The notes: generated from the sequence alone by a model not told the origin. Numbered from the stretch's first letter, positions 1-11,016 are shown. The stretch is 64,000 nucleotides of DNA from Pseudomonas yamanorum (GCF_013386765.1 NZ_JACARE010000001.1:1-64000), one strand, 5' to 3'. Numbers and translations: made by a program.

Positions 1-185
1 CCGGTTTAGCCGCGACGGGGCAGGGACGCCCCGTCGCGGCGGCCCGCGGAGCAATGCCGGAGTGAGGGAACACCGAGCCTAGGCGAGGTGCCGACAGGCG
101 GGGCAGAGCGTTTTGGTTACTTTTGCGCTTTTCAAAAGTGACCCGCTGTAAGAGCGGAACCATAGGCCGCCGTTACCTAAATAAC
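1..185. repeat. Intergenic element with a strong hairpin
   Basis: No gene is seen here. A perfect 13-bp inverted repeat (GCCGCGACGGGGC at 9-21, its complement at 28-40, 6-nt loop) is followed by a GC-rich stretch and then a segment with TTTTGGTTACTTTTGCGCTTTT (in two parts) and GTGACCCGCTGTAAGAGCGG at about 110-160. From memory, segments of this last type recur between genes in fluorescent pseudomonads, so I call it a dispersed intergenic repeat. That recurrence cannot be checked inside this window, where I see only one copy. Confidence 0.45.
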
Positions 186-200
186 GGACATGTACACCAA

Positions 201-857
201 TCACCCCTTGGAAGCCTCACTGATAATCTGCCGAATCGCCCCGACAAACGCCTCAGCCGGCTGCCCGCCACTCACCGCATATTGATCATTAAACACAATG
301 GTCGGCACAGAACTCACCCCGCGAGACACCCACAACTGCTCCTGCTCACGAACCTCAGCCGCATATTCATCCGAAGCCAGAATCTCCTCAGCCCGCTGAC
401 GATCCAGCCCAACCCCTTCGGCAATCGTCGCTAAAGTCGCGTGATCAGACGGATTCTGCTGGTCAGTAAAGTACGCCTTGAACAGCGACTCCTTGAGGTT
501 GTACTGCAACCCCTCAAGCCCGGCCCAATGCAACAGGCGATGCGCATCAAACGTGTTGTAGATCCGGCTCTGCCCATCGGTACGAAACGCAAACCCCAAC
601 TCCGCCCCCATATCACGAATCCGCGCCCGGTTAGCCTGGGATTGCTCCGCAGTGGAGCCGTATTTCTCAGTGATGTGCTCAGTAATGTTCTGACCTTCAG
701 GCCCCATATTCGGGTTCAACTCAAAAGGCTGGAAATGAATCTCGGCCTGCACCTCCGGCCCCAACTGATCCAGAGCCTCGGTCAAGCCGCGCAGGCCGAT
801 GATGCACCAGGGGCAGGACACGTCGCTGACGAAATCGATTTTCAGGGGAGTACTCAT
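201..857 (-). CDS. DsbA-family oxidoreductase, FrnE-like
   Basis: The product is a 218-residue thioredoxin-fold protein of the DsbA/FrnE group, probably a thiol-disulfide oxidoreductase acting in the cytoplasm. The visible evidence is an N-terminal beta strand leading into the redox motif CPWC at residues 15-18, a helical insertion in the middle, and the late SVPTIVFNDQYAVSGGQ segment, which contains the cis-proline (Val-Pro-Thr) typical of thioredoxin folds. There is no signal peptide, unlike periplasmic DsbA, and length is normal for FrnE. It lies 62 bases downstream of the alpha/beta hydrolase gene on the same strand, so the two may share a transcript. 2-hydroxychromene-2-carboxylate isomerase is a related fold, but the intact CxxC favours a redox role. 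Substrate unknown. Confidence 0.85.
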   Translation of the reverse strand: MSTPLKIDFVSDVSCPWCIIGLRGLTEALDQLGPEVQAEIHFQPFELNPNMGPEGQNITEHITEKYGSTAEQSQANRARIRDMGAELGFAFRTDGQSRIYNTFDAHRLLHWAGLEGLQYNLKESLFKAYFTDQQNPSDHATLATIAEGVGLDRQRAEEILASDEYAAEVREQEQLWVSRGVSSVPTIVFNDQYAVSGGQPAEAFVGAIRQIISEASKG

Positions 858-919
858 GACTAGGCAACCTCGCTGGCTTTAAACGCCGGAAAGGCACCAC
901 GATACACCCCGCCAAGCCC

Positions 920-1939
920 TTACAAAACCTTGGAAGGCGCCACTGGGTCGATCTGCGCCCAATGCGCCGCATCCTCGCGATGGGCTTGCAGGTACGGCAA
1001 CACCGCCGCCAGCAACGGCGCCTTGAACGCCTCCTGGAAACGATGGGCCAGGCCCGGAATCAGCCGCAACTGGCTGCCCTGGATATGCGCCGCCAGGTGC
1101 ACGCCGTGCATCACCGGCAACAGCGGGTCGGCAGTGCCATGCACCACCAGCGTTGGCACACGCAGTTGATTGAGCAACGGCACCCGGCTCGGCTCGGCAA
1201 GGATCGCCATGATCTGGCGCTTTACCCCATCCGGGTTGAACGCCCGGTCGTAAGACTGCGCCGCCTGTTGCAGCAGCACCTTGCGATCATCCTTCACGTA
1301 GGGGCTGCCCAGCGCCGCCAGCAGGTCGGCCTGTTGCTCCAGGGCCACTTCACGATTGGGCGCGCTGCGCCGTGACAACAGTTGCACCAGCGCTGCACTC
1401 GGTGCCGGCAGGCCTTCGGCGCCGGAGCTGGTCATGATCAGGGTCAGGCTTTCCACCCGTTGCGGCGCCATGGCCGCCAGGTGCTGGGCGATCATCCCGC
1501 CCATGCTCGCGCCCAGCACGTGGAATTGCTGGATGTGCAAACCATCCATCAGCCCCAGAGCGTCGTCGGCCATGTCCGTCAGGGTGTAGGGCGCCGCCAC
1601 CGGCAGACCGAGTTTGTAGCGCAGCACCTCGAAGGTCAGGTTGGCGCTGGCAGGCGCCTGGCGCCAGGTCGACAGGCCGACATCGCGGTTGTCATAACGA
1701 ATCACCCGAAAGCCTTGCTGGCACAGGGCGACGACCACTTCGTCGGGCCAGTGAATCAACTGCCCGCCCAGGCCCATCACCAGCAGCAAGGCCGGATCGG
1801 ACTCACGACCGATACTCTGGTAGGCGATGCTCACCTGGGCCAGGTCGACCGTTTGAGTCGGGACATTGACATCACATCGAGAAGCCGCAAAAGACGGCAG
1901 GCCGAATAATAAAGCGGCCATTAAAAACAAAACGCGCAT
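920..1939 (-). CDS. Alpha/beta hydrolase, exported
   Basis: This 339-residue protein is an alpha/beta-hydrolase-fold enzyme (esterase, lipase or haloperoxidase-like). The ATG at 1939 is chosen over the longer GTG-started frame because it opens directly with a signal peptide ([19 protein letters not shown]). After this come the fold's markers: [15 protein letters not shown] near the oxyanion loop, [10 protein letters not shown], the nucleophile elbow GASMGGM (serine in GxSxG), the acid in [10 protein letters not shown], and the catalytic histidine in GLAHRFQE. All three triad residues are therefore visible. It likely acts in the periplasm. The substrate cannot be deduced. It is followed by the FrnE-like gene and divergent from the large toxin-like gene. 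Confidence 0.85.
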   Translation of the reverse strand: MRVLFLMAALLFGLPSFAASRCDVNVPTQTVDLAQVSIAYQSIGRESDPALLLVMGLGGQLIHWPDEVVVALCQQGFRVIRYDNRDVGLSTWRQAPASANLTFEVLRYKLGLPVAAPYTLTDMADDALGLMDGLHIQQFHVLGASMGGMIAQHLAAMAPQRVESLTLIMTSSGAEGLPAPSAALVQLLSRRSAPNREVALEQQADLLAALGSPYVKDDRKVLLQQAAQSYDRAFNPDGVKRQIMAILAEPSRVPLLNQLRVPTLVVHGTADPLLPVMHGVHLAAHIQGSQLRLIPGLAHRFQEAFKAPLLAAVLPYLQAHREDAAHWAQIDPVAPSKVL

Positions 1940-2133
1940 GAAAAACACCGAAACGCAGAACCCCAGTAGAGCGCGAGTCTGATGAAGTTTGTTCAAGCGC
2001 GCTGCCACAGTTCAGTGACAGTTTGATGAATGTCGCCAGGCGGTCGCGGTATCCATCTAGCCCACGCCGCTCTGCCGTATCTCATTCAATAGCCCGATTC
2101 CCGAGCCGTATCGGGGCCTTGAGAGAGACAGAC

Positions 2134-5100
2134 ATGAGCGATACCCCCGACAACCTGCCGGATGTGAAGATCACCCCGTTTGATATCACGGCGCGAACGC
2201 TGGCCCGCCCGGTGGACGAAACCCTGCTGTGGGACGCCACTCGCCGGGGCCAGCAAAGCCAGCAGTTACTGCACACCCTCATCGCCCTGGCGCCTCGTGC
2301 GGCCACCGCCATCCGCGAGCTGTTGCGGCACGCCTGGAATCTGGACGGTGATCAGGTCGGCGTCATTTTCCCCCCCACCCAACAGCGCAGCACTCGCCAG
2401 TGCAGCCTGAGCCAGGCCTGCGGGTTTGTCCTGCAAAACCCGCAACTGTCCCCGGCGCAATTTCCAGCCTGCCGGATCAGCCGAATGCCTGCGCAACACC
2501 GGTTCGCATCGCTGTCGGCCATCGAGCTGTTTGAACGCTGCAAGGCGCTGGCACTCAAGCCCTTTATGCAACAACGCTGGGATGCCTATTGGCAGGCTCG
2601 CGCGCCCGGCAGCGGGGTCTCGCGCCATGAGCGCGCGGCCCAGTTGTATGGCCAGCACCTAGAAGCGGCGACCCATCACATCGAGGCTGTCGACGGCCTG
2701 GCGCCGCCGCTGCTCAACGCTGTGCAAACCCTCATGGACCCTACAGCCCCCGTCGGCACGTTGATCGACGGGCGCCGGATCCACACCGAACAGGTGGCCC
2801 TCAAACACCCCGGCCAGGTGCCGATAGCATTACCGGGCGCCTGGATCATTACCCTCGACGGCGAGGACCCGGTTCCCCAGTTACTCTACCTGCCGGCCTG
2901 GCAGCCAGCGGTCCAACTGTTCCATCGACGCACTCACCTGGAGCGTTGGCTGATCGATAACCAGCAAGCCGTGTTCCAGGTCGACAGGGCCTTGCCACGC
3001 GCGATGATCGACTACATCGCCACCCGCCAACCATTGCAAACGGGCATCGCCCAACGCCTGTCCGACCTCGCCAACCACCAGTTCTTAAGCGTGCTGAGCC
3101 ACCTCTCCCACCACCACGACATCAGCGAACACGCGATCCACACCCTGGACAATGCACTCGCGTTCGATGAGCAGCTCAGCCGCGTCCCATTGTTGGCCGC
3201 GCCTCCCGAGGTGAGCGAACAACCGCCTGATATGGACGCCCTCAAGACCACCGCGCAATTTGGCTGGCTGTACGCCGACATTCCTCCCGCCACGCGCCAG
3301 GCCATGATCGACCACCAGCACCAAGCCATCGAAACGCTGCTGGGTGAGGATTACCAGGGTGACCACCGCCACCCACCGCTGGTGCAATTGACGCAGCACC
3401 TGAAACAGCTCCACAACGCCCAATCCGCGGCCAGCGATGCTGCCGTGGCGCTGCTTGCGCGCCGGGTCTACGACACCGCCAGCCTGGACACCCACTACAC
3501 GGCACTCTACCGCGCACGAAACGCCGGGCTGCGGGCCGAAGCCTTGCTCCAGCGCAGCCTTGGGCAACTCGGCGACGACGAACTGAACGGCCTCCTGGCC
3601 CTGCTGGAGGACCCGGAACTGGAGGACCGCACGGCAGATGTGGGCGCAGCCCGGCTGACGCTGGCGGTCAGGCGACACAATGGCAGCAGCACCCTGATTA
3701 CCGAAAAGGTCCTCAAGGGCCCCGTGCTGATCGCCCGCCGCGCAGCCCTGCGGGGGGCGGGCACCGATGCCGACAGCCTGTTGCTCTACTGGCCCGGACG
3801 GGGCGGTGCCCTGCAGCGTTTCGACTCGCGCCGGGCCCTGGAGCAGTACCTGTTCGGCATCCAGGCTGGCGACCCTCACCTGGCGCTGCGCCTGGACGAG
3901 GTGACCTCGGACCCGTTCGAGTACAGCCTGCAAAGCCAACAGACCGACTTCGAAGAACAGGCCGCGCGAATCCGCGCCGAACAGGCCGATGCACAATCAC
4001 GGGACGGCGCGTTGCAAAGGCTGCGCCTGGAGGTCGCCGGCCAATTGTGCGTGCCCGAGCATCAAGCCCGCGATGCAGCGTTCGAGCAGATCATCGAGCA
4101 AAACAACAGCAGCCATCTGGCCGAGCATTTACCCCAGTGGCTACAGACCCTGAACGACCCACAGCGCACACTGTTCAAATACTTGGTGCAGGCCTACCTG
4201 CCCGCGGCGCAGCGCGCCCAGGCACTGCTCGAGCGCTCGCTGCCCCAGCGCGAGGCCTTCGCCCGACAGCAAATAGAAGCCCGCCTGCGCCGGGATTTCT
4301 CACTCAAAAAGAACTTCACGGTCGTGCTCGACCTGCCTGACTCAGTCAGGGCCATTCGCGACGTCATTCCCGGGGCCGCACCGGGAACGCCCGTCAGGAT
4401 GCTCAACGTCCCCAGCGCGATACGCAGCAAGCTCTCCCTTGAAACCCTCGCACTGTCGAACATCGGCGATTCCATGGGCGCACGCCTGAGCTTTATGCGC
4501 CTGGAGGTCACGGCCGACGATCAGCGCGAGTACGACGCACTGAAAAACGGAATCACCGGCGCCTATCTGGCCCGAGTGGTTTCCGAGCTGGACCTGGCGC
4601 AACAGTATGAGATCCAGATTCTCCGGGCGTTCAACGGTAGCCCCGAGCAGTCCCGGTTCGATCGCGAATATCAGCGTGAATGCCTGATCGAACCACTGCG
4701 CCTCACCCTGCAACTGCACGCCACCCGCGCCCATCTGCAAGGCCATATCAATGACAACGAACTGCACACCCTGAAGGTGGCCATTGACGCCGATACCCCA
4801 CAGGCCTGGGAGGTCGATCGCAAACAGATCGTCCTGCTCCCCGCCGGGCTCGCGGTGGGCGGCGCCGACACCAATCAACGCCCGACGGCCTTGGTCGGCG
4901 TCACCTTTATCCAGGAGAAAAACAGCGGTGTGACCCTGGTGTATCTGCCGGATGCCCCCGACCACCGCAACCTGCTCCGGGCCGACAGCCTCGACCAGGC
5001 ACGTGCCCTGCTGTTTGCGCTGTGTGCCCAGGACAGCGGCGTGGACTACCTGGCAGGCCGTACCTTGAAAGGCGATGTGATTGCCCATGCCGCACGCATC

Positions 5101-7737
5101 CGGAAGGCCTATCAAAGCCGGTACGACGGGCTGATCGGCGTGGGCTCGCCCTGGCCGTCCACGACCTCACTGGCAGCGCACGAGCTTGACTCCCGGATGG
5201 CTCGGCTGATCGAGGCCCATCGCAACACCTCCCGCTCCAACTTCGACCTGGCCGTAGAGCGCTACGCCCTGCAAAACCGCATGCTGTTCCATTGGATCAA
5301 AGTCGCCCTCAATTGCCTGCCGTTCGTGGGCACGGCCATTTCCCTGTATGACGCACGCGCCAACCTGCACGCTGCCGTGAAAGCCTTCCTGCGGGGGGAC
5401 ATCGGGCAGGGTATCGATGACCTGGCCTCAGCGTTTGAGGCACTGTTATTCGCCACCATGGATGCTGCGCAGATAGCCGGCGCTTCGACACAGGTGGGCA
5501 AAGCCGCGCGTGGGTTGATGCGCCGGCACCAGCTGTCGAGGAGGCTGGACAAGGGCGCGTTCTGGCGCTCTGGCGGGCCCGCAAAAAAACCATCCCGGCG
5601 TTCGGACTTCGAGGGCTATGCCTATGACCAACCGCTGTCCCTCGAAGGCCTGCACGCACCGACGTCCGGAAAGTATCGCCAGGTCTATCGGCATGCACGT
5701 GGTGAGTTCATTGTCCGCCAGGGGCAGATCCTTGAGGTCACCTTTGACAGCACCTACGACACCTGGCGCCTGAAGGGCAACCGCAACCGCCTTTACAGAC
5801 AACCGATCGCCCTGGATGAAGCCAGTGAGTGGCAATCCCACGGCATTCTTTATGGGCGCCTCGTCGCCGGCGGTTTGCCCGGTGGCAGCCGCCGCATCCC
5901 CCGACGCCGGGCCGGCGCACCGCCCGCCGCGGTGGAAGCACAACTGCCCCAGGAGATGACACGTACCCTGTCACGGCGTCAGATCCAGCTCAACGAAATC
6001 GCCGTCGCCCTGGACGACCTGCTCCGCCAGAGCAAAGCCAGCAATACTGAACTCAGCCGTTACACCGACGCCTGGTCAAGCCACACACCGGCAGAGCGCT
6101 TCCCCCTCAGTCAAGATATCGACGTACAGTTATTCGCCGATATCGAGCTGGCCAAGCAGACTTATCAACTGGCAGACAACGCGACCCAACTTCCGGGCGG
6201 CGGCCTGTTGGCCACCCTCAACCGTGACAAAAATACCGCAGCCCTGGTGATCACCGAACGAGCGTTGCAGCGCGCCCAGTTGGCCGGCCATCGATTGAGC
6301 CACCTCACCCGGCACCTCGACGACCTGAACAGGCAGATCAATCGCGACCACCCCGGCACCGAACATTCGAGGCTGGCCCGTGAGATCACCGAAAGCCGGG
6401 GCAAGATTCTTGCCGAGTACACCATCATCGAAGCCAGCATCAATGACATACGCCTCTGGCGCCCGCGTGTCGCGCCCACCCCCCTGCCCGCCGGTTCGGT
6501 GGAGGCGGCGAACGTCATCATGGAAAACTTCTCCGAACTGCGCTTGCTGATCACCCGCACCAGCCTGCATCTGCAAAGCGCCAGGTACCTGGATGTACCC
6601 CATACCCTCAGTTGGTTTTACCTGCACGAACAGGTAGGCGAGCTGCATGTAAAACTCAACAATACCTTGGTCACCCATATGGAACTGCCTCGACGCGGTA
6701 TCAGTCGCGTCGAGCGTAACCGCGTCCTGAATTATTGCAGCGCGACTTACGAGGAAGCCCGTCAAAACTTCAACAGCTGGAGCATCAATTACCCCGAGCT
6801 TTTTGATCCACACCAGGTGCAACCGCTGCGGGACAATCTCGAAACCCTCAGTGCCCGGGCACTCAAGGCCCGGCGCAAGACCAGCACGGAACAGGCCGCT
6901 GACCGGCCCCACAAGACGTTCAACAGCGAAGGCGACGAACTGTTGGTGGGCACTGAAGAGGTACGCCCAGACGTGTCGCAACGGCGCTACATTCGCCTCG
7001 TCGGTGAGGGGCGTAGGGAAACCTGGGATCAGGTCGGGCAAAGCCAGAAATACCGCCGGGTCGATGCCCCCGGCCCGTCCAGGCCGGCGCCCCCCGCTGC
7101 GCCCGCCAATGTGGCCGTGGTCCTGGAGGAAGCCCGGGGCCGGCTCGGCGACCTGCCGGCGTATGAAGCCAAGGTCCATAGCTACAGGAACATGGAACCG
7201 GTCAACCTGGAACACATGATGGCCAGCGAAGCGGACGGCCTGGTACAGCGTGCCAGGCATCTGGAAAACCTGGGTTCCCGGGACCCGCTCATCGCGAAAC
7301 TGCGCGAGCAAGCCATGGGATTGCAAACCCGTGGCCGGGACCTGCGCACCGAACGGTCCCTCACCAGCCAGCAACCCACCGAAGGCTATCTGGACGACCT
7401 CAAGACCGTAGGCAAAATAGACATCCAGAAGCTGGGAAGCCGTGAGTCCCGGCCCAACCGCCTGGACGGTGGCGCAGATTTCCTGCAGGAATATGTGATC
7501 AACGACCTGACAAAAAATCCGCCCGTCCCTTTGTGGTACGCACACTTTCACTATGATGCCCGGGCATCGGCCTTTGACAGTTTTATCAAGGCGCACCTGA
7601 AGCTCGGCCGCCAGCGCAAGAAGGGCCTGCAATGGCAGTTGTCACAGCAGGAACAGGGGGCGCTGTGGAGCAACCTCAGGATCTGGCGCGGCGATATCGG
7701 CAAAGCCTTTGCGGTGAAGCATTTCGAAGCGCTCTAA
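2134..7737 (+). CDS. Giant dermonecrotic-toxin-domain (DUF6543-like) protein
   Basis: This 1867-residue protein belongs, by overall look, to the large Pseudomonas proteins annotated as dermonecrotic toxin domain-containing (DUF6543). The ATG at 2134 (MSDTPDNLP) is preferred because GAGAGA lies just upstream; the frame is open further to 2023 but without a good site. Visible features are long helical, charged stretches, a hydrophobic segment near residues 1053-1074 ([22 protein letters not shown]), a Pro/Ala-rich linker near 1650, and a C-terminal block with AHFHY and [12 protein letters not shown] (about 1803-1831) ending in IWRGDI. No signal peptide is seen, so export, if any, would need a dedicated system. 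The similar hydrophobic block in the NEL protein at 36293-41392 suggests a common ancestor for part of the two. Activity and target are not known. Confidence 0.7.
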   Translation: MSDTPDNLPDVKITPFDITARTLARPVDETLLWDATRRGQQSQQLLHTLIALAPRAATAIRELLRHAWNLDGDQVGVIFPPTQQRSTRQCSLSQACGFVLQNPQLSPAQFPACRISRMPAQHRFASLSAIELFERCKALALKPFMQQRWDAYWQARAPGSGVSRHERAAQLYGQHLEAATHHIEAVDGLAPPLLNAVQTLMDPTAPVGTLIDGRRIHTEQVALKHPGQVPIALPGAWIITLDGEDPVPQLLYLPAWQPAVQLFHRRTHLERWLIDNQQAVFQVDRALPRAMIDYIATRQPLQTGIAQRLSDLANHQFLSVLSHLSHHHDISEHAIHTLDNALAFDEQLSRVPLLAAPPEVSEQPPDMDALKTTAQFGWLYADIPPATRQAMIDHQHQAIETLLGEDYQGDHRHPPLVQLTQHLKQLHNAQSAASDAAVALLARRVYDTASLDTHYTALYRARNAGLRAEALLQRSLGQLGDDELNGLLALLEDPELEDRTADVGAARLTLAVRRHNGSSTLITEKVLKGPVLIARRAALRGAGTDADSLLLYWPGRGGALQRFDSRRALEQYLFGIQAGDPHLALRLDEVTSDPFEYSLQSQQTDFEEQAARIRAEQADAQSRDGALQRLRLEVAGQLCVPEHQARDAAFEQIIEQNNSSHLAEHLPQWLQTLNDPQRTLFKYLVQAYLPAAQRAQALLERSLPQREAFARQQIEARLRRDFSLKKNFTVVLDLPDSVRAIRDVIPGAAPGTPVRMLNVPSAIRSKLSLETLALSNIGDSMGARLSFMRLEVTADDQREYDALKNGITGAYLARVVSELDLAQQYEIQILRAFNGSPEQSRFDREYQRECLIEPLRLTLQLHATRAHLQGHINDNELHTLKVAIDADTPQAWEVDRKQIVLLPAGLAVGGADTNQRPTALVGVTFIQEKNSGVTLVYLPDAPDHRNLLRADSLDQARALLFALCAQDSGVDYLAGRTLKGDVIAHAARIRKAYQSRYDGLIGVGSPWPSTTSLAAHELDSRMARLIEAHRNTSRSNFDLAVERYALQNRMLFHWIKVALNCLPFVGTAISLYDARANLHAAVKAFLRGDIGQGIDDLASAFEALLFATMDAAQIAGASTQVGKAARGLMRRHQLSRRLDKGAFWRSGGPAKKPSRRSDFEGYAYDQPLSLEGLHAPTSGKYRQVYRHARGEFIVRQGQILEVTFDSTYDTWRLKGNRNRLYRQPIALDEASEWQSHGILYGRLVAGGLPGGSRRIPRRRAGAPPAAVEAQLPQEMTRTLSRRQIQLNEIAVALDDLLRQSKASNTELSRYTDAWSSHTPAERFPLSQDIDVQLFADIELAKQTYQLADNATQLPGGGLLATLNRDKNTAALVITERALQRAQLAGHRLSHLTRHLDDLNRQINRDHPGTEHSRLAREITESRGKILAEYTIIEASINDIRLWRPRVAPTPLPAGSVEAANVIMENFSELRLLITRTSLHLQSARYLDVPHTLSWFYLHEQVGELHVKLNNTLVTHMELPRRGISRVERNRVLNYCSATYEEARQNFNSWSINYPELFDPHQVQPLRDNLETLSARALKARRKTSTEQAADRPHKTFNSEGDELLVGTEEVRPDVSQRRYIRLVGEGRRETWDQVGQSQKYRRVDAPGPSRPAPPAAPANVAVVLEEARGRLGDLPAYEAKVHSYRNMEPVNLEHMMASEADGLVQRARHLENLGSRDPLIAKLREQAMGLQTRGRDLRTERSLTSQQPTEGYLDDLKTVGKIDIQKLGSRESRPNRLDGGADFLQEYVINDLTKNPPVPLWYAHFHYDARASAFDSFIKAHLKLGRQRKKGLQWQLSQQEQGALWSNLRIWRGDIGKAFAVKHFEAL

Positions 7738-7786
7738 ACGACACAGGAATACCACTTAACGCGCTGCGTACTCGGGTGTACTGGCC

Positions 7787-7817
7787 GCCAAAGAGGAGCA
7801 CTCCGCTCCTCTTTGGC
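7787..7817. other. Perfect 13-bp hairpin after toxin gene
   Basis: GCCAAAGAGGAGC (7787-7799) and its exact complement (7805-7817) are separated by the loop ACTCC. No T-run follows, so it is not a typical intrinsic terminator, but it could protect the 3' end of the long toxin mRNA or stall transcription before the remnant that follows. Confidence 0.6.
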
Positions 7818-7831
7818 GAGGAACACTCACC

Positions 7832-7986
7832 ATGACTGATGGACACCAGACACCCCGGGCCTGGTCACGCGCCTGCTCAGGGAGCAATTGGACCTGGAAT
7901 GGCAAAAACAACAGGCCGCCCATACACCGATCTGGCGCGGCGATATCAGCCGGTCGCTGTTCCTCAAACACTTCTCCCAGCTCTGA
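7832..7986 (+). pseudogene. Remnant of a second toxin gene (C-terminal end)
   Basis: An ATG at 7832 with GAGGAAC upstream starts a frame reading MTDGHQTPR, but the recognisable part is in the neighbouring frame from 7840 to the TGA at 7984-7986. There the last codons read IWRGDISRSLFLKHFSQL, which matches the end of the intact toxin just upstream, [18 protein letters not shown], including the stop position. The preceding LEWQKQQ also resembles LQWQLSQQ of the intact copy. I read this as a mostly deleted, frameshifted paralogue that keeps its translation start and about 48 C-terminal codons. It could instead be a fragment captured by recombination. Confidence 0.65.
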
Positions 7987-8109
7987 ACCAACGGACATCA
8001 CGCCACCGATCCTGGCGGCGTGATCGCCTCAGCGCGGTCGACAGCCAGGGCAACATGAGACAAACTCACCCGATCCGAATTTGTCACAAGTTATGCTCAT
8101 GGAGAATCC

Positions 8110-9027
8110 GTGCTCGAAATCCGTCATCTCAAGACCCTGCACGCCCTGCGCGAAGCCGACAGCCTGGTGGAAGCCGCCGAGCGCCTGCACCTGACCCAAT
8201 CCGCGCTCTCGCACCAGTTCAAGGAGCTGGAAGAACGCCTGGGCATGCAGCTGTTCGTGCGCAAGACCAAGCCGCTGCGCTTCACCAGCGCCGGCCTGCG
8301 CCTGCTGCAACTGGCGGACGCCACCCTGCCGCTGCTGCGCGGCGCCGAACGTGACATCGCACGCCTGGCGGGCGGCACCGCCGGGCGCTTGCACATGGCT
8401 ATCGAGTGCCACAGTTGCTTCCAGTGGCTGATGCCCACCATCGACCAGTTCCGCGATGCGTGGCCGGAAGTCGAGCTAGACCTGGCCTCCGGTTTCGCCT
8501 TCGCACCGTTGCCGGCCCTGGCCCGGGGCGACCTGGACCTGGTAGTGACCTCCGACCCGCTGGAGCTGCCGGGCATCACCTATGTGCCGCTGTTCACCTA
8601 CGAGGCCATGCTGGCGGTGGCCAACCAGCACCCGCTGGCGAACAAGCCGTACATCGTGCCCGAAGACCTGATCAGCGAAACCCTGATCACCTACCCGGTG
8701 GAGCGGGATCGCCTGGACATCTTCACCCGCTTCCTGGAACCCGCCGACGTTGAGCCGGCCCAGGTGCGCACCTCGGAACTGACGGTGATGATGATGCAGT
8801 TGGTGGCCAGCGGTCGCGGCGTGTGTGGCATGCCTCATTGGGCGCTGCATGAATACAGCTCACGGGGTTACGTGAAGGCCAAGCGGCTGGGGGAGAAAGG
8901 CCTGTTTGCCACGCTGTACGCCGGCATCCGCGCCGACATGCTGGACGCGCCGTACATGCGCGACTTTTTGCTGACGGCCAAGGACACCTCGTTTTCGACC
9001 CTGGATGGGGTCAGCGCCGTACGCTGA
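8110..9027 (+). CDS. metR: LysR-family regulator of methionine synthesis MetR
   Basis: The 305-residue protein has an N-terminal winged helix (residues 1-60, with LTQSALSHQFKELEERLG as recognition region) and a LysR effector-binding domain. Length and the N-terminal sequence MLEIRHLKTLHALREADSL fit MetR, which in gammaproteobacteria activates metE, metH and related genes with homocysteine as coeffector. The start is GTG with GGAGAA eight bases upstream. No metE lies next to it, unlike in enterobacteria, and I found no clear TGAA-N5-TTCA operator in the short upstream gap. Another LysR specificity is possible but less likely. Confidence 0.8.
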   Translation: MLEIRHLKTLHALREADSLVEAAERLHLTQSALSHQFKELEERLGMQLFVRKTKPLRFTSAGLRLLQLADATLPLLRGAERDIARLAGGTAGRLHMAIECHSCFQWLMPTIDQFRDAWPEVELDLASGFAFAPLPALARGDLDLVVTSDPLELPGITYVPLFTYEAMLAVANQHPLANKPYIVPEDLISETLITYPVERDRLDIFTRFLEPADVEPAQVRTSELTVMMMQLVASGRGVCGMPHWALHEYSSRGYVKAKRLGEKGLFATLYAGIRADMLDAPYMRDFLLTAKDTSFSTLDGVSAVR

Positions 9028-9042
9028 TGAACAGCGGGTACC

Positions 9043-9209
9043 TGTGGCGAGGGAGCTTGCTGTGGCGAGGGAGCTTGCTCCCGCTGGGGCGCGAAGCGGC
9101 CCCGAGATTTTTGGGTCTGCTGCGCAGCCCAGCGGGAGCAAGCTCCCTCGCCACAGCAAGCTCCCTCATCACAGCAAGCCCCCTCACCACAGCAAGCCTC
9201 CTCACCACA
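9043..9209. repeat. REP inverted pair with 18-bp ladder
   Basis: Two copies of TGTGGCGAGGGAGCTTGC (9043-9060, 9061-9078) lead into the stem TCCCGCTGGG, a loop, and the complementary arm, followed by four 18-bp units of the form GCAAGCTCCCTCGCCACA (9138-9155, 9156-9173, 9174-9191, 9192-9209). It fills the gap between metR and the Nudix gene and may end convergent transcripts. Confidence 0.9.
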
Positions 9210-9211
9210 AG

Positions 9212-9622
9212 TCAGGCAGTGATCAGCGAGGCGCGATAGAACGGCAGGATCAAGTCCCGGGTCAGGGGCGCCAGGTGCAAGTCGCCGTCACCGGCCGGGT
9301 CGATCCAGCGCACTTCTTCAATCTCGGCGGCCGGTGTCACCGGCACGTCAATGTGTACCTGGAACAACTCGGCCTGCACCACAAACCCTGGCTCATTCGC
9401 CGCCGGGGCCGAGAATTGGCCCAGGTACACCGCCGCTGCCGGGTCAATGCGCAGGCCCAACTCTTCGTGCAGCTCACGGGCCAGGGCCTCGGCAGGTTGC
9501 TCGCCGGCATCGATCTTGCCGCCTGGCTGCATGAAGGCCTGGGTGCCGCGCTTGCGCACCAGCAGGGTCTGGCCGTCGCTGCCGATCAGCAGGGCGGCGG
9601 CGATGCGAATGGTGGAGGTCAT
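9212..9622 (-). CDS. Nudix hydrolase
   Basis: The 136-residue product carries a complete Nudix box: GKIDAGE, seven residues, then RELHEELGL, matching Gx5Ex7REUxEExGU. Such enzymes hydrolyse a nucleoside diphosphate linked to another moiety, using Mg2+ bound by the glutamates of the box. The ATG at 9622 gives a normal one-domain length; the upstream in-frame ATG at 9673 would add an unconserved basic leader and overlap the next gene's stop. The family is too broad to name a substrate; an 8-oxo-dGTP (MutT-like) role is possible. It follows the response-regulator gene on the same strand. Confidence 0.9.
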   Translation of the reverse strand: MTSTIRIAAALLIGSDGQTLLVRKRGTQAFMQPGGKIDAGEQPAEALARELHEELGLRIDPAAAVYLGQFSAPAANEPGFVVQAELFQVHIDVPVTPAAEIEEVRWIDPAGDGDLHLAPLTRDLILPFYRASLITA

Positions 9623-9669
9623 AAAGGGTCGCCTTGAATGCAAAGGCGCAAGGATCCCATGAACCGGCC

Positions 9670-11016
9670 TCAACCCAAAAGTACCGTCTCTTCCGGCGCC
9701 TTGATGAACACGCTGTACCTGGCCCCTTCCATCGTCTCGAACGCGATCAGCTTGTCCACCAGCGGCAGGTTCAACACCTTGCCGGCGTTGAGCAGCAACA
9801 TGCCGTTGTCGGCATTGAGGTTGCGCGCCAACACCATGCCTTCGGCCAGTTCGCGGGTGGTCAGGACTTTCACCGTCGGGTCGCCCAGGGTCACGTCGCT
9901 GAGGAACGCCGCGCAGGCGTGGACGAAGTCTTCCACCATGTCCGGGTCGTAAAGGCGCCCGGCGTATTTGCGGATATAGAGCAGCGCTTCGTCACTGTTC
10001 ATTTGCCGCTCCAGGATCAGGCCGCGCTGCAGTTCGATGAAGTCCACCGCCAGCTTCAACAGGCGCGCGCCGAACGGAATCGCCTCGCCCTTGAGATGGT
10101 CGGGAAAGCCGGTGCCGTCCCAGCGTTCCTGGTGATGGCGGATCAGGCGCGCGGCATCTTTCATCGGCTCCAGGGTCATCAGCAACGATTCGCTCTGGGT
10201 TGGATACGCCCGGTAGCGTTCGCGGTCGGTGCTGTGCAGCAGGTCAGCGGGCGACACCATCATGCTGTCGCTCCAGCTCAGCTTGCCGATGTTGTAGAGG
10301 GCGGCGGCCATGGTCAGGTCCCGGGCGCTGGCTTCATCCATGGGCTGGAACTTGCAGTACACGCGGATCAGTTCGATCAATTGGCGGTTGGTCTGTTTTT
10401 CCTTGGGCAACCGCAGGTTGGCCAGCAGCGAAAACACCTCGGTGCCGGTCACGTAGCTGCGCTTGAGCTCGTCGTAGGCCAGGTCGAGCATGTCGGCGGT
10501 CTGCTGCAACTCGGAGGTGCGCGCCACTACGCGTTTTTCCAGGGTCGCATTGAGGGCTTTCAGCTGGTCGTTCTGCTCGCGGGTCAGCTGTTCAAGGCGC
10601 AGCCGTTCGCGCTCGGAATGCTGATGCTCCAGGGACTGACGCAAGGTCAGGAGCATTTCCTCATCGTTCCAGGGTTTGCTGATGTAGCGGTGGATCTGCC
10701 CTTCGTTGATCGCCTTGATCATCATGCTCATGTCGGCGTAGCCGGTCAGCAGGATGCGCGTGGTGGCCGGGTACAGCCGGTGGGTTTCGGCCAGGAGCAT
10801 CGCGCCGTCCATGGCCGGCATGCGGGCGTCGGTCATGACCAGGTCGATGGGCCGGGCGGCCATGATCTGCAGGGCCTGGGCGCCGCTGCCGGCCAGCAAC
10901 ACCTCATAGGGTTGGCCCCGCAGCAAACGGCGCAGGCTGTTGAGGATCGACTCTTCGTCATCGACCAGCAAAATCGTGGGGGTGTAGGGGGCAGTCGTAG
11001 CAAGTTGCTCATCCAT
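9670..11016 (-). CDS. Response regulator with degenerate HD-GYP domain
   Basis: This 448-residue protein has a receiver domain (residues 15-130, phosphoacceptor Asp63 in MTDARMP, switch Thr/Lys in TGYAD and SKPW), a coiled coil (about 130-185) and an HD-GYP-like domain. In the latter the expected HD dyad is replaced by Tyr241-Asn242 (ALYNIGK), while HH (294-295) and DGTGFP (300-305) remain. HD-GYP proteins normally hydrolyse c-di-GMP; losing the metal-binding HD pair should impair this. P. aeruginosa PA2572 is a known protein with a similar YN variant and affects motility and virulence. The start at 11016 is fixed by AGGAGG eight bases upstream. It is divergent from the signalling operon beginning at 11275. 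Confidence 0.88.
   Translation of the reverse strand: MDEQLATTAPYTPTILLVDDEESILNSLRRLLRGQPYEVLLAGSGAQALQIMAARPIDLVMTDARMPAMDGAMLLAETHRLYPATTRILLTGYADMSMMIKAINEGQIHRYISKPWNDEEMLLTLRQSLEHQHSERERLRLEQLTREQNDQLKALNATLEKRVVARTSELQQTADMLDLAYDELKRSYVTGTEVFSLLANLRLPKEKQTNRQLIELIRVYCKFQPMDEASARDLTMAAALYNIGKLSWSDSMMVSPADLLHSTDRERYRAYPTQSESLLMTLEPMKDAARLIRHHQERWDGTGFPDHLKGEAIPFGARLLKLAVDFIELQRGLILERQMNSDEALLYIRKYAGRLYDPDMVEDFVHACAAFLSDVTLGDPTVKVLTTRELAEGMVLARNLNADNGMLLLNAGKVLNLPLVDKLIAFETMEGARYSVFIKAPEETVLLG

Noticed and set aside
7990..8109. MetR autoregulatory site before metR
   Set aside because: No TGAA-N5-TTCA sequence was found in this gap.
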